A model generated the notes under the pieces. The model searched no databases. It worked only from the letters and a program-made list of their open reading frames with translations, and was not told the DNA's origin. A stretch of 64,000 bases of DNA from NCBI RefSeq assembly GCF_004028635.1, contig NZ_RQJW01000004.1:372001-436000 (forward strand), in the 5' to 3' direction. Made by a program: the position numbers and the translations under genes. Shown here piece by piece: positions 44,127 through 52,677 of the stretch. Each line of letters opens with the position of its first letter. Position 1 is the first letter of the stretch. This DNA is from Streptomyces cyaneus (lineage in GTDB: Bacteria > Actinomycetota > Actinomycetes > Streptomycetales > Streptomycetaceae).

Positions 44127-45022
44127 ACACCCAACCCGACAAGTCACGCGACACGACGCGCGACAAGACCCGTGACACGACTCATGACGCGCACCTTCGG
44201 GTCCACTGCACGGCCGCCGCGGACGGCCGGATCACCTTCGTCCTTCAGCAACCAGCGACCGCCGCCCTCCAGTCGCCCCAGCTGCTGCTGAGGCTGCGCC
44301 CCAAGAAGGGCCAACCCGAAAAGCTCCTGCATGTGCTCGATCTGGAGCTCGCGGACGACAGCCGCCTGAGCGCCGTCCTGGAACCGCAGCCCACACTCGC
44401 CGAGGGCCGGTGGGACGTCTACCTGCTCCCCGCACCTGGAGCGCAACGACAGCGCATGCGCCCCGGGCTGCGCGACCAGCGCGCCCTGGTCGACGGACAC
44501 ACCCGTGACCACCCGTCACCGGTGGCCGTGCGCATCCCGTACACCACCAAGGACGGCTACCTCGCGGTGCGGACCTGGCTGCGCACCGCCCACGCGGAGG
44601 TCGAGCGGCTCGACGTCACGGACCGGTCCATGACGGTCAGGGCCCGGCTGCACGGCGCCACGCTCGCCGAGACAGCCGCGGCCGTACGGCTGCGCCGGCG
44701 GGGCGGTGACGGTGTCGTACGGACGTTGGGGCCGCAGGCCGAGAGCGACGGCCGGGCGTTCTCCTTCACCGTGGACTACGAGGAGTTGGCCGCAGACCAC
44801 GGGCCGACTGCCGGCGCCGGAGCCCGAGTCTGGGACATCTCCGTCCAGCCCGGACCCGCCGCGGGAACCCCTCCCATCCGGATCGGCCGCCTGCTGGACG
44901 ATGTGGCGGACCGCAAGGAGATCTTCGTCTATCCGACCGCCGCGGTCGGCGATGTCACCGTGCGCCCCTACTTCACGGTCGACAACGACCTCTCCGTGGA
45001 GGTGGCGGCCGCGACGGAGTGA
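44123..45022 (+). CDS. Hypothetical protein coupled to the GT4 glycosyltransferase
   Basis: A 299-aa cytoplasmic protein, with no signal peptide or membrane segment. The first 25 residues are a polar Asp/Thr/Lys/Arg repeat (DKSRDTTRDKTRDTTHD). The rest looks like two or three beta-sandwich-type repeats with alternating hydrophobic strands (RITFVLQQPAT, RWDVYLLPAPG, FSFTVDYEELA). Similar proteins sit beside glycosyltransferases in actinobacterial polymer loci, where they may be transferase accessory domains, but I cannot name a family. Start ATG 44123 behind GGAGGGG, overlapping the GT4 stop. Confidence 0.65.
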   Translation: MNTQPDKSRDTTRDKTRDTTHDAHLRVHCTAAADGRITFVLQQPATAALQSPQLLLRLRPKKGQPEKLLHVLDLELADDSRLSAVLEPQPTLAEGRWDVYLLPAPGAQRQRMRPGLRDQRALVDGHTRDHPSPVAVRIPYTTKDGYLAVRTWLRTAHAEVERLDVTDRSMTVRARLHGATLAETAAAVRLRRRGGDGVVRTLGPQAESDGRAFSFTVDYEELAADHGPTAGAGARVWDISVQPGPAAGTPPIRIGRLLDDVADRKEIFVYPTAAVGDVTVRPYFTVDNDLSVEVAAATE

Positions 45023-45036
45023 TGTCGGTTCTCGGG

Positions 45037-45075
45037 CGGACCCGGTGGGCGTTGAGCCGTCGTCCACCGGGTCCG
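45037..45075 (+). terminator. Hairpin terminator, copy 2 of a repeated element
   Basis: CGGACCCGGTGGgcgttgagccgtcgtCCACCGGGTCCG is a perfect 12-bp stem with a 15-nt loop, 14 nt after the stop of the hypothetical gene. It is nearly identical to 42683-42720. Confidence 0.82.
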
Positions 45076-45145
45076 CGAGCCGGACGGGCCCGAGGGGGGA
45101 AGTGGGACCGTCCGGTCGGTGAGTGGCTTGCGTGACGTCGCGGTG

Positions 45146-45159
45146 CGACAACGTTGTCG
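45146..45159. promoter_or_regulatory. LacI-type palindrome CGACAACGTTGTCG in a convergent region
   Basis: A perfect 14-bp palindrome. Its 12-bp core GACAACGTTGTC also occurs at 58476-58487 just upstream of the GH92 gene. Here it lies between two convergent genes, away from any obvious promoter, so it may be a secondary operator or a remnant. Confidence 0.5.
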
Positions 45160-45201
45160 ACTGGTCCGTGCATGACTCTATCGCGTCAACGGACAACGAC
45201 G

Positions 45202-46245
45202 TCAAGCCAGTTGGGCGTCGCTGGGCGCCGGGCGGACCACCGGTGCGGTCGGCTGAGGTGCGTCCAACACATCGGCCAGCCAGTCCAGTTGGCGGCGCAC
45301 ATGCACCGCGTCGCCGCCTTCGTGGCCGTTGAACGGGTAGGCGTGGAGCTCCTTGCGCGGATCGGCGCCCGACAGTTCGGCATAGCGGTTGAAGGCGCCG
45401 TACGCCCCGCTCGGCGGGCACACCGTGTCGCGCAGGCCGACCCCGAAGTGGACCGGCGCGAGGGCGCGGCGGGCGAAGGCGATCCCCTCCATGTAGGAGA
45501 GCGTGTCGTACGCGGCCCGCTCGGCGCCCCGGTGCACGGAGAGGTACGCGGCGATCTCGCCGTACGGTGACGCGTCGGTGAGGTCGAGTGCGCGCCGGAT
45601 GCCGCACAGGAACGGGGCGGTGACCAGGAGCGCGGCGAGGTCGGGGACCAGTCCCGCGACGGCCAGGGCGAGCCCGCCGCCCTGACTGTTGCCGACGGCG
45701 GCGATGTGTGCGGCGTCCACGCCCGGCAGTGCGCGCAGTGCCGCGACCGCACGTACCGCGTCTGTGATCAGGCGGCGGTAGTGGTAGTCGTGCGGGGACA
45801 GCAGGCCGCGAACCGCGGGGCCCGGTCCGCCCGGCGCCGTGGCGTGCGGGTCCGGGGTGGCGCCGCCGTTGCCGTACTGGTCGCCCTGGCCCCTGTTGTC
45901 CATCAGCAGATGCGCGTACCCGGCGTTCACCCAGGTCAGCCGCTCGTGCGGGAGGCCGCGGCCGCGGCCGTAGCCGGCGTACTCGACGACGGCGGGCAGC
46001 GGTTCGCGTACCCCGGCCGGTCTGCTGAACCACGCCCGCACCGGATCGCCGGCGAACCCCCGGAACGTCACGTCCCAGGTCTCGGTGAGCCGCAGACCGG
46101 TCGCCACCGGGTCGGCCGACACCAACACCTCTTGCCGGGCCGCCTCCTTGAGGGTGTCGTGCCAGAACTCGTCGAAGTCGTCGGGCTCCTGGGGGTCCGG
46201 GCGGTAGCGCTCCAGGTCCTTGAGCGGCAGGTCGAACGCGGGCAA
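45202..46245 (-). CDS. Acetylxylan esterase / cephalosporin-C deacetylase family (AXE1) esterase
   Basis: A 347-aa cytoplasmic alpha/beta-hydrolase of the AXE1 family that deacetylates xylo-oligosaccharides. The nucleophile Ser is in VGNSQGGGLAL near 190, the Asp in GLRDTVCPP near 275 and the His in FNGHEGG near 308. It has no signal peptide, so it works on imported oligosaccharides. The start is a TTG at 46245 behind GGAGGT with ideal spacing. It is divergent from the ABC importer operon across 185 bp containing a CGAAACTTTCG operator; the shared control and the GH67 gene nearby point to acetylated glucuronoxylan fragments as substrate. Confidence 0.88.
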   Translation of the reverse strand: MPAFDLPLKDLERYRPDPQEPDDFDEFWHDTLKEAARQEVLVSADPVATGLRLTETWDVTFRGFAGDPVRAWFSRPAGVREPLPAVVEYAGYGRGRGLPHERLTWVNAGYAHLLMDNRGQGDQYGNGGATPDPHATAPGGPGPAVRGLLSPHDYHYRRLITDAVRAVAALRALPGVDAAHIAAVGNSQGGGLALAVAGLVPDLAALLVTAPFLCGIRRALDLTDASPYGEIAAYLSVHRGAERAAYDTLSYMEGIAFARRALAPVHFGVGLRDTVCPPSGAYGAFNRYAELSGADPRKELHAYPFNGHEGGDAVHVRRQLDWLADVLDAPQPTAPVVRPAPSDAQLA

Positions 46246-46397
46246 TGGCCACCTCCGATTGTTGCGCCTCTGTCGCAGAATGTTTCGCCGTCTCTGGCTC
46301 GCTCCAGTAACAGTCTTCCCAACTGACCTTCCGTGTCAGCCCCATTGACAGCCATTACACCCGCCCCTAACCTCGCCGCAAAGTTGCCGGTACGACT

Positions 46398-46410
46398 CCG
46401 AAACTTTCGG
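46398..46410. promoter_or_regulatory. Xylan-type operator CCGAAA-C-TTTCGG
   Basis: A perfect 13-bp palindrome containing CGAAANTTTCG, the inverted repeat found upstream of many Streptomyces xylanase and bxl genes and bound by BxlR-type LacI repressors. It lies 21 bp before the first ABC permease gene and in the divergent region of the esterase gene. Confidence 0.72.
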
Positions 46411-46430
46411 TGCCACCGGGAGGCCACCGC

Positions 46431-47426
46431 ATGAGCAGCACCTCCACCACGTCGGCTCCACCGCCCGGCACCCAGGAGCCGCCGCCGACCAAGGCTCCAC
46501 CCCGCCGAGGGCGGCGTACCAAGCGCACCGGCTGGCGGTCGGCGCTGCGCCGGGACTGGCAGCTGTACTCGCTGGCCGTGCTGCCGCTGCTGTTCTTCCT
46601 GGTCTTCCGCTATCTGCCGATGATCGGCAACGTGATCGCCTTCCGGCGCTTCGAGCCGGGCGGTTCGATCTTCGGTGAGCAGTGGGTGGGCCTGCGCTAT
46701 GTCGAGATGTTCCTCAGCGACCCCACCTTCTGGCAGGTGTTCCGGAACACCCTGTGGCTCGGCGGGCTCACGCTCGTCTTCTGCTTCCCGATCCCGATCG
46801 TCCTGGCGCTGCTGCTCAACGAGGTGCGCCGGCGTTCGCTGAAACGATTCGTGCAGTCGGTGTCGTATCTGCCGCACTTCCTGTCGATCGTGATCGTCGC
46901 GGGCATCACGATGCAGATGCTCGCCACGGACGGCCCGATCAACCACGCGCTGGGCTGGTTCGGCCACGAGCCCATCCGGTTCATCCAGGAACCCGAGTGG
47001 TTCCGCACCGTCTACATCGGTTCCGAGATCTGGCAGACCGCCGGCTGGGGCACGATCCTCTATCTCGCCGCGCTCACCACCATCGACGAGGACCTCTACG
47101 AGGCCGCCCGCATCGACGGCGCCAACCGCTGGCAGCAGATCTGGCACGTCACCCTGCCCGGCATCCGCCCGACCATGATCACGCTGCTGATCCTCAACAT
47201 CGGCACGTTCATGGCAGTCGGCTTCGAGAAGGTCCTGCTGCTGTACAACCCGCTGACCTATCCGACCGCCGACGTGATCTCGACGTATCTGTACCGCACG
47301 GGCGTCGAGTCCAACAGCTTCAGCTACGCCGCCGCCATCGGGCTGTTCGAGGCGATCATCGGCCTGGTGCTGATCACGTCCGCGAACCAGCTCTCACGCC
47401 GCACAGTGGGGACCAGCCTGTGGTGA
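46431..47426 (+). CDS. ABC sugar transporter permease (LplB-like)
   Basis: A 331-aa inner-membrane permease with about six helices after a Pro/Thr-rich cytoplasmic N-terminus. The EAA loop for ATPase docking is EAARIDGANRWQQIWHVTLP near 225. It is of the LplB/YtcP-companion type found in aldouronate (methylglucuronoxylo-oligosaccharide) transporters. ATG 46431 follows GGGAGG. No ATPase gene is present in the operon, so it probably uses the shared ATPase MsiK. The stop overlaps the next permease start. Confidence 0.88.
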   Translation: MSSTSTTSAPPPGTQEPPPTKAPPRRGRRTKRTGWRSALRRDWQLYSLAVLPLLFFLVFRYLPMIGNVIAFRRFEPGGSIFGEQWVGLRYVEMFLSDPTFWQVFRNTLWLGGLTLVFCFPIPIVLALLLNEVRRRSLKRFVQSVSYLPHFLSIVIVAGITMQMLATDGPINHALGWFGHEPIRFIQEPEWFRTVYIGSEIWQTAGWGTILYLAALTTIDEDLYEAARIDGANRWQQIWHVTLPGIRPTMITLLILNIGTFMAVGFEKVLLLYNPLTYPTADVISTYLYRTGVESNSFSYAAAIGLFEAIIGLVLITSANQLSRRTVGTSLW

Positions 47427-48292
47427 AGCCGAGCCGTTCCTACCGCGTCTTCCAGGGCGTCAACGGCGTCATCCTCACCCTGGTCGTGATCGTCACCCTG
47501 TACCCGTTCGCCAACATCGTCGCCCGCTCGTTCAGTTCGGAGCGGCAGATCCGGGCCGGTGAGGTGACGCTGTGGCCCGAGGGGTTCAACCTCACCACGT
47601 ACAAGATCGTTTTCCAGGACTCGGTCTTCTGGCGGAACTACGGCAACACCGTGCTGTACACGGTGGTCGCCACCGCCGTCGCCATGGTCCTGACCACCTG
47701 TTACGCCTACGTCCTGTCGAAGAAGCACCTCAAGGGACGCGGCGTACTGGTCGGCGTCGCCGTGTTCACCATGTTCTTCACCGGCGGCCTGATCCCCAAC
47801 TACGTCCTGGTCACCAGCCTCGGCCTGAAGAACAGCGTCTGGGCCATAGCGCTCCCCAACGCGATCAGCGTGTTCAACCTGCTGGTCATGAAGGCCTTCT
47901 TCGAGAGTCTGCCGACCGAACTGGAGGAGGCCGCGCAGATCGACGGCCTGAGTACGTACGGCACTCTGCTGCGGATCGTGCTGCCCCTGTCGAAGGCGGT
48001 CGTCGCGACGATGGTGCTGTTCTACTCGGTGTCCTTCTGGAACTCCTGGTTCAGCGCCTTCCTCTACATGGACAAATCCGAGCTCATGCCGGTCACCGTC
48101 TATCTGCGCAACCTCATCTCCGGCGCCACCACGGGCGGCAACGCCGGTGCCGCCGACGCGCAGCTCAGCCAGGTCGGGGCCAACATCCAGGCCGTCACGA
48201 TCGTGCTGACCTCGCTGCCGATCCTCTGCGTGTACCCGTTCGTCCAGCGCTACTTCGTCTCGGGCGTGATGCTCGGCGCGGTCAAGGGCTAA
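47423..48292 (+). CDS. ABC sugar transporter permease (YtcP-like)
   Basis: A 289-aa second permease with about six helices and the EAA motif EAAQIDGLSTYGTLLRIVLP near 180. GTG 47423 overlaps the preceding stop (GTGA); GTG 47420 is equally possible. It ends in a short VMLGAVKG tail typical of this family. It forms the membrane channel with the upstream permease, fed by the lipoprotein at 48306-49970. Confidence 0.88.
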   Translation: MKPSRSYRVFQGVNGVILTLVVIVTLYPFANIVARSFSSERQIRAGEVTLWPEGFNLTTYKIVFQDSVFWRNYGNTVLYTVVATAVAMVLTTCYAYVLSKKHLKGRGVLVGVAVFTMFFTGGLIPNYVLVTSLGLKNSVWAIALPNAISVFNLLVMKAFFESLPTELEEAAQIDGLSTYGTLLRIVLPLSKAVVATMVLFYSVSFWNSWFSAFLYMDKSELMPVTVYLRNLISGATTGGNAGAADAQLSQVGANIQAVTIVLTSLPILCVYPFVQRYFVSGVMLGAVKG

Positions 48293-48305
48293 CAAAGGAG
48301 TGCCT

Positions 48306-49970
48306 GTGTCATCCGTGAACAACGCAGGACAGCTGTCGCGGCGTCAGATACTCGCCGCCGCCGGCTTCATCGGCCTCGCCACCCTCACCGGCTGCGGCAG
48401 CGGCGACGACGGCGGGGACTCCAAGGACCTGTCGAAGAAGCAGAACGGTGCGATGAAGGAGTACCGAGTCGGCCAGCAGTTCAAGGCGACGAAACCGCTG
48501 TCCTTCTCCGTCCTGCACAACAACAACCCGGTCTACCCGATGAAGAGCGGCTGGTTGTTCTGGAAGGAGATCACCAAGCGCACCGGCGTCACCTTCGAGC
48601 CCGTCGACGTCCCCCTGGTCGACTACGAGAAGAAGCGCAGCGTCCTGATCGGCTCGGGCGACGCCCCCTTCCTGATCCCCAAGACGTACCACCCCTCGGA
48701 GATCGCGTTCGTGTCGTCGGGCGCGATCCTCCCGGTCAGCGACTACGTGCACCTGATGCCCAACTTCCAGGACAAGGTGAAGCGCTGGAAGCTGGAGCCG
48801 GAGATCGACTCCATCCGGCAGTCCGACGGCAAGTTCTATCTGCTGCCCGGTCTGCACGAGAAGGCCAGAGCCGGCTACTCGCTGGCGCTGCGCACGGACG
48901 TCCTCGACCGGCTCGGACTGAGCCTGCCCGCCACCTGGGACGAGGTCTACGAGGTCTTCAAGGCGATCAAGGAGGAGTACCCGGACCGCTACCCGTTCTC
49001 CGACCGCTGGAGCAAGAACACGCCCTACCCGGCCGCCGCCCTCTTCAGCTACCTCGGCCAGGCCTACGGTGTCCGGGCCGGCTGGACGTACGACAACATC
49101 AGCTGGGACGCCGGCGCGCAGAGGTACGTCTTCACCGGAGCGACGGACGCCTTCCGGCAGATGATCGAGTACGTGCGGAAACTGGTCGCCGAGAAGCTGG
49201 TGGACCCGGAGAGCTTCACCCAGACCGACGACGAGGCCGCGCAGAAGCTGCTGGGTGAGAAGTCCTTCGCGATCAGCGCCAACCCACAGGTACTGGTGCA
49301 GGAATACCGGTACAACCTCAACAAGCAGGTCAAGGGCGCGGAGATCGAGATGATTCCGGTGCCGCTGGGACCCGCCGGTCCCGTGGTGCTGGGCGGCGTC
49401 CGGCTGGAGAACGGCGTCATGATCTCCAGCAAGGCACTCAAGAGCGACAGCTTCGTCGCGATGATGCAGTTCGTGGACTGGCTGTGGTACTCGGACGAGG
49501 GCCAGCGGTTCGCGCGGTGGGGCGTCGAGGGTGTCACCTACACCCGCACCGGAAGCCAGTACAAGGTGAAGCCCGGCATCAGCCTCATGGGCTCCGACCC
49601 GGACGCCCCGAAGGACATGCAGAAGGACTACGGCTTCTACAACGGCGTCTTCGCCTACGGCGGCAGTTGGGAGCTCGTCTCCTCCACGTTCAGCCCGGAC
49701 GAGAAGAAGTTCCAGGACGCCATGTCCCAGCGCGAACAGACGCCCATCGGCCCCGCCCACCCGCTCCAGTCCGTCGAGCAGGAGCAGGCCACGCTCTGGG
49801 ACACCCCGCTCAGGGATCACGTCACCCAGAACACCCTCAAGTTCGTCCTCGGCAAGCGCCCCCTGTCCGAATGGGACGCCTACGTCACCGAGTTGAAGGC
49901 CAAGAACTTGGACCAGCTCCTCGACCTGCACAACAAGGCGTACGAACGCTTCAAGAAGGAGAACGGGTGA
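48306..49970 (+). CDS. ABC transporter solute-binding lipoprotein (LplA/YtcQ-like)
   Basis: A 554-aa lipoprotein. The signal peptide has RRQILAAAGF (a Tat-like RR) and the lipobox LTGC, so it is anchored outside the membrane. The long mature domain is typical of the LplA/YtcQ group that binds large oligosaccharides, about 100 residues longer than standard family 1 sugar-binding proteins. GTG 48306 follows AAAGGAG. Given the neighbouring GH67 alpha-glucuronidase and acetyl esterase, the ligand is probably an aldouronate or decorated xylo-oligosaccharide; that is inference. Confidence 0.88.
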   Translation: MSSVNNAGQLSRRQILAAAGFIGLATLTGCGSGDDGGDSKDLSKKQNGAMKEYRVGQQFKATKPLSFSVLHNNNPVYPMKSGWLFWKEITKRTGVTFEPVDVPLVDYEKKRSVLIGSGDAPFLIPKTYHPSEIAFVSSGAILPVSDYVHLMPNFQDKVKRWKLEPEIDSIRQSDGKFYLLPGLHEKARAGYSLALRTDVLDRLGLSLPATWDEVYEVFKAIKEEYPDRYPFSDRWSKNTPYPAAALFSYLGQAYGVRAGWTYDNISWDAGAQRYVFTGATDAFRQMIEYVRKLVAEKLVDPESFTQTDDEAAQKLLGEKSFAISANPQVLVQEYRYNLNKQVKGAEIEMIPVPLGPAGPVVLGGVRLENGVMISSKALKSDSFVAMMQFVDWLWYSDEGQRFARWGVEGVTYTRTGSQYKVKPGISLMGSDPDAPKDMQKDYGFYNGVFAYGGSWELVSSTFSPDEKKFQDAMSQREQTPIGPAHPLQSVEQEQATLWDTPLRDHVTQNTLKFVLGKRPLSEWDAYVTELKAKNLDQLLDLHNKAYERFKKENG

Positions 49971-50656
49971 GCAGCGGCGTACCACACGCGGCCGACTTCG
50001 GCGCCGGAGCCCTCTCCCGTGCCGCCGCCCTGATCCACACCCTGGTCACCGTCGAAGCCCTGCTGCTCCTGGCCGCCGCGCCCGGACTCGCCGGCCTGCT
50101 CCTCGTCGGCCCCGACCCGGCCAACCTGCCGCTGGCCGCCGTATGCCTCCTCCCGCTCGGCCCGGCCCTGTCCGCCGCCCTGTACGCCCTGCACCACCGC
50201 GGCCGGGACCTCACGGAACTGCACCCGGCCCGGACCTACGCACGCGGCTGGCGGCTCAACGCCCTCCCCGCGCTGAAGCTCTGGACGCCCCTGCTGGCCT
50301 GGCTGACCGTCATCGCCTTCACCCTCACCCACTTCTCCGCCACCGGCCTGCCCGGCTGGTGGGCGGTGCTGCTCGGCGTGATCGGCGCCGGCTCCCTGCT
50401 GTGGGGTGCGCACGCACTGGTCCTCACCTCGCTGTTCACGTTCCGAGCCCGCGACACCGCCCGCCTCGCCGCGTACTTCCTCGTCCGGCACGCCCGGGCC
50501 ACCCTCGGCGCCGCCTCCCTGCTCCTGCTGACGGCCGCGTCGACAGCCCTGCTGACCGAAGCCCTGCCGGCCCTGCTGGCCGCCCCGCTGCTGCTCTCCC
50601 TGCTGCACAGCAGCCGCCCGGTGATCGCCGAGACCCAGGAGGACTTCACCGCATGA
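49967..50656 (+). CDS. DUF624/YesL-like membrane protein
   Basis: A 229-aa membrane protein with about five hydrophobic helices, strongly Leu/Ala-rich. The region ARTYARGWRLNALPALKLWTP matches the DUF624 (YesL) pattern of proteins encoded with LplAB-type oligosaccharide transporters. The GTG start overlaps the lipoprotein stop and its own stop overlaps the GH42 start, so all five genes are coupled. The role of DUF624 proteins is not established; an accessory transport function is likely. Confidence 0.78.
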   Translation: MSSGVPHAADFGAGALSRAAALIHTLVTVEALLLLAAAPGLAGLLLVGPDPANLPLAAVCLLPLGPALSAALYALHHRGRDLTELHPARTYARGWRLNALPALKLWTPLLAWLTVIAFTLTHFSATGLPGWWAVLLGVIGAGSLLWGAHALVLTSLFTFRARDTARLAAYFLVRHARATLGAASLLLLTAASTALLTEALPALLAAPLLLSLLHSSRPVIAETQEDFTA

Positions 50657-52677
50657 CCGCGCCGCGCACCCCGAGGATCCCGTACGGCGGCGACTACAAC
50701 CCCGAGCAGTGGCCGGAACCCGTCTGGGACGACGACCACCGCCTGTTCACCCAGGCCGGCATCGACACCCTCACCGTCGGCGTCTTCTCCTGGTCCCTCA
50801 CCCAACCCGCCCCCGACACCTACGACTTCACGGTCCTCGACCGCATCCTCGACCGCGCCGCCGCCGAGAACCGCCGGATCTGCCTGGCCACCGGCACCGC
50901 GGCCCTCCCACCCTGGCTCGCGAATCGGCACCCCGAGGTCAACCGGACCGACTTCGAGGGCCGCCGCCACCGCTACGGCCAGCGACACAACTTCTGCCCC
51001 AGCTCACCGGCGTACCGCAGCCACGCCACGGCAATGGCCGCCCGCCTCGCCGAACGCTACGCGCAGCACCCGGCGTTGCTCGCCTGGCACATCAACAACG
51101 AGTACGGCGGTGTCTGCTACTGCGACCTGTGCGCGGCCGCCTTCCGCAGCTGGCTCCGGGACAGGTACGGCACCCTCGACGCCCTCAACGACGCCTGGTG
51201 GACCACCTTCTGGTCCCACCGCTACACCGACTTCGACGAGATCGAGCCCCCTAACGCCCTCACCGAGCACTGGCGCGGCCCCGACCACACCGCTTTCCAG
51301 GGCATCACGCTCGACTACTCCCGCTTCACCACCGACGCGCTGCTCGGCTGCTTCCTCGCCGAGAAGGAGGTGATCCGCGCCCATGACCCCCAGACCCCCG
51401 TCACCACCAACTTCATGGGCATGTTTCGTCCCCTCGACTACCACCGCTGGGCGCCCCACCTCGACTTCGCGTCCTGGGACAGCTACCCGCCCTTGGAGGC
51501 CCCGCCCACCTGGCCCGCGCTCGCCCATGACCTGATGCGCGGCCTGAAGAACGGCGCCCCCTTCTGGCTGATGGAGCAGACCCCGTCCACGACGGCCTGC
51601 CGTGACGTCAACCCCCTGCGCCGCCCCGGCGAGCTCCGCCTCGCCACCTTCCAGGCCATCGCCCACGGCGCCGACGCCGCCCTCTACTTCCAGATGCGCG
51701 CCTCACGCGGCGCCTGCGAGAAGTACCACGGCGCGGTCATCGGCCACGCGGGCCGCGACGACACCCGCTTGTTCCGTGAAGTGACCGAACTGGGGCGGGA
51801 GTTGGCGACTCTCGGCGACGCGACCCTCGGCGCCCGCACCCCCGCCCGCACCGCCCTGCTCTTCGACTGGGACAGCTGGTGGGCCCTGGAGATCTCCGAC
51901 GGACCGTCCCGGCTGGTCAAGTACCAGGAGGTGGTGCACGCCTACTACCGCGCCGCCCGCGAGGCCGGCGCGGACGTGGACGTCGTCCCGGTCACGGCCG
52001 ACCTGACCTCGTACGACGTGGTTCTCGCCCCCGTCCTGCACATGGTGAAGGGCGACCTCGCCGATCGCCTGGAAGCCGTCGCCGCACGCGGCGGCACGGT
52101 CCTGACGACCTTCCTCTCGGGCCGCGTCGACGAACACGACCGCGCCTTCCTCACGGACGTCCCCGGCCCGCTCGCCCCGCTCATGGGCGTCCGCGTCGAC
52201 GAGTGGGACGCCCGGCCGCCGGAGGTCGTACAACCCGTCCAACTGGGGGAGCTGACCTGCGAGGCACGCCTGGTCTTCGAGATCGTGCTGCCACGCGACG
52301 CCGAGCCGGTCGGGACCTACGGCACCGACTTCTACGCCGGCACCCCGGCCGTGACCCACAACCGCTTCGGCGAGAGCGAAGGCGAGGGCTGGTACGTCGC
52401 CACCGCCCTCGACCAGCCCGGCGTGAACTGGATCGTCCGCCGGATCCTGGCTCGCCACGACCTGCTCGGCCCCTACGCCGACCACCCCGCCCTGGAGACC
52501 GCGACCCGGGTCGCCCCCGACGGCACCCGCCTCGTCTTCCTCCTCAACCACGCGCCGGAACCGGCCCATCTGACGGCCCACACCACCGCCACCGACCTGC
52601 TGACCGGCAAGCGGGTCGAGGAGGGCGAGCCACTGACCCTCGACCCGCTCGGCACAGCAATCCTCAGCATTCAGTAG
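50653..52677 (+). CDS. GH42 beta-galactosidase-family glycosidase
   Basis: A 674-aa cytoplasmic enzyme with the GH42 three-domain layout: TIM barrel, trimerisation domain from about 395 and a small C-terminal beta domain. The acid/base Glu is in HINNEYGG near 153 and the nucleophile Glu in WLMEQTPS near 307. A CxC/C cluster (CYCDLC) near 157 may bind zinc as in other GH42 enzymes. It removes beta-galactosyl or alpha-arabinopyranosyl units; in this locus it probably trims side chains of imported oligosaccharides. ATG overlaps the DUF624 stop. It converges on the GH67 gene with a 7-bp overlap. Confidence 0.92.
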   Translation: MTAPRTPRIPYGGDYNPEQWPEPVWDDDHRLFTQAGIDTLTVGVFSWSLTQPAPDTYDFTVLDRILDRAAAENRRICLATGTAALPPWLANRHPEVNRTDFEGRRHRYGQRHNFCPSSPAYRSHATAMAARLAERYAQHPALLAWHINNEYGGVCYCDLCAAAFRSWLRDRYGTLDALNDAWWTTFWSHRYTDFDEIEPPNALTEHWRGPDHTAFQGITLDYSRFTTDALLGCFLAEKEVIRAHDPQTPVTTNFMGMFRPLDYHRWAPHLDFASWDSYPPLEAPPTWPALAHDLMRGLKNGAPFWLMEQTPSTTACRDVNPLRRPGELRLATFQAIAHGADAALYFQMRASRGACEKYHGAVIGHAGRDDTRLFREVTELGRELATLGDATLGARTPARTALLFDWDSWWALEISDGPSRLVKYQEVVHAYYRAAREAGADVDVVPVTADLTSYDVVLAPVLHMVKGDLADRLEAVAARGGTVLTTFLSGRVDEHDRAFLTDVPGPLAPLMGVRVDEWDARPPEVVQPVQLGELTCEARLVFEIVLPRDAEPVGTYGTDFYAGTPAVTHNRFGESEGEGWYVATALDQPGVNWIVRRILARHDLLGPYADHPALETATRVAPDGTRLVFLLNHAPEPAHLTAHTTATDLLTGKRVEEGEPLTLDPLGTAILSIQ

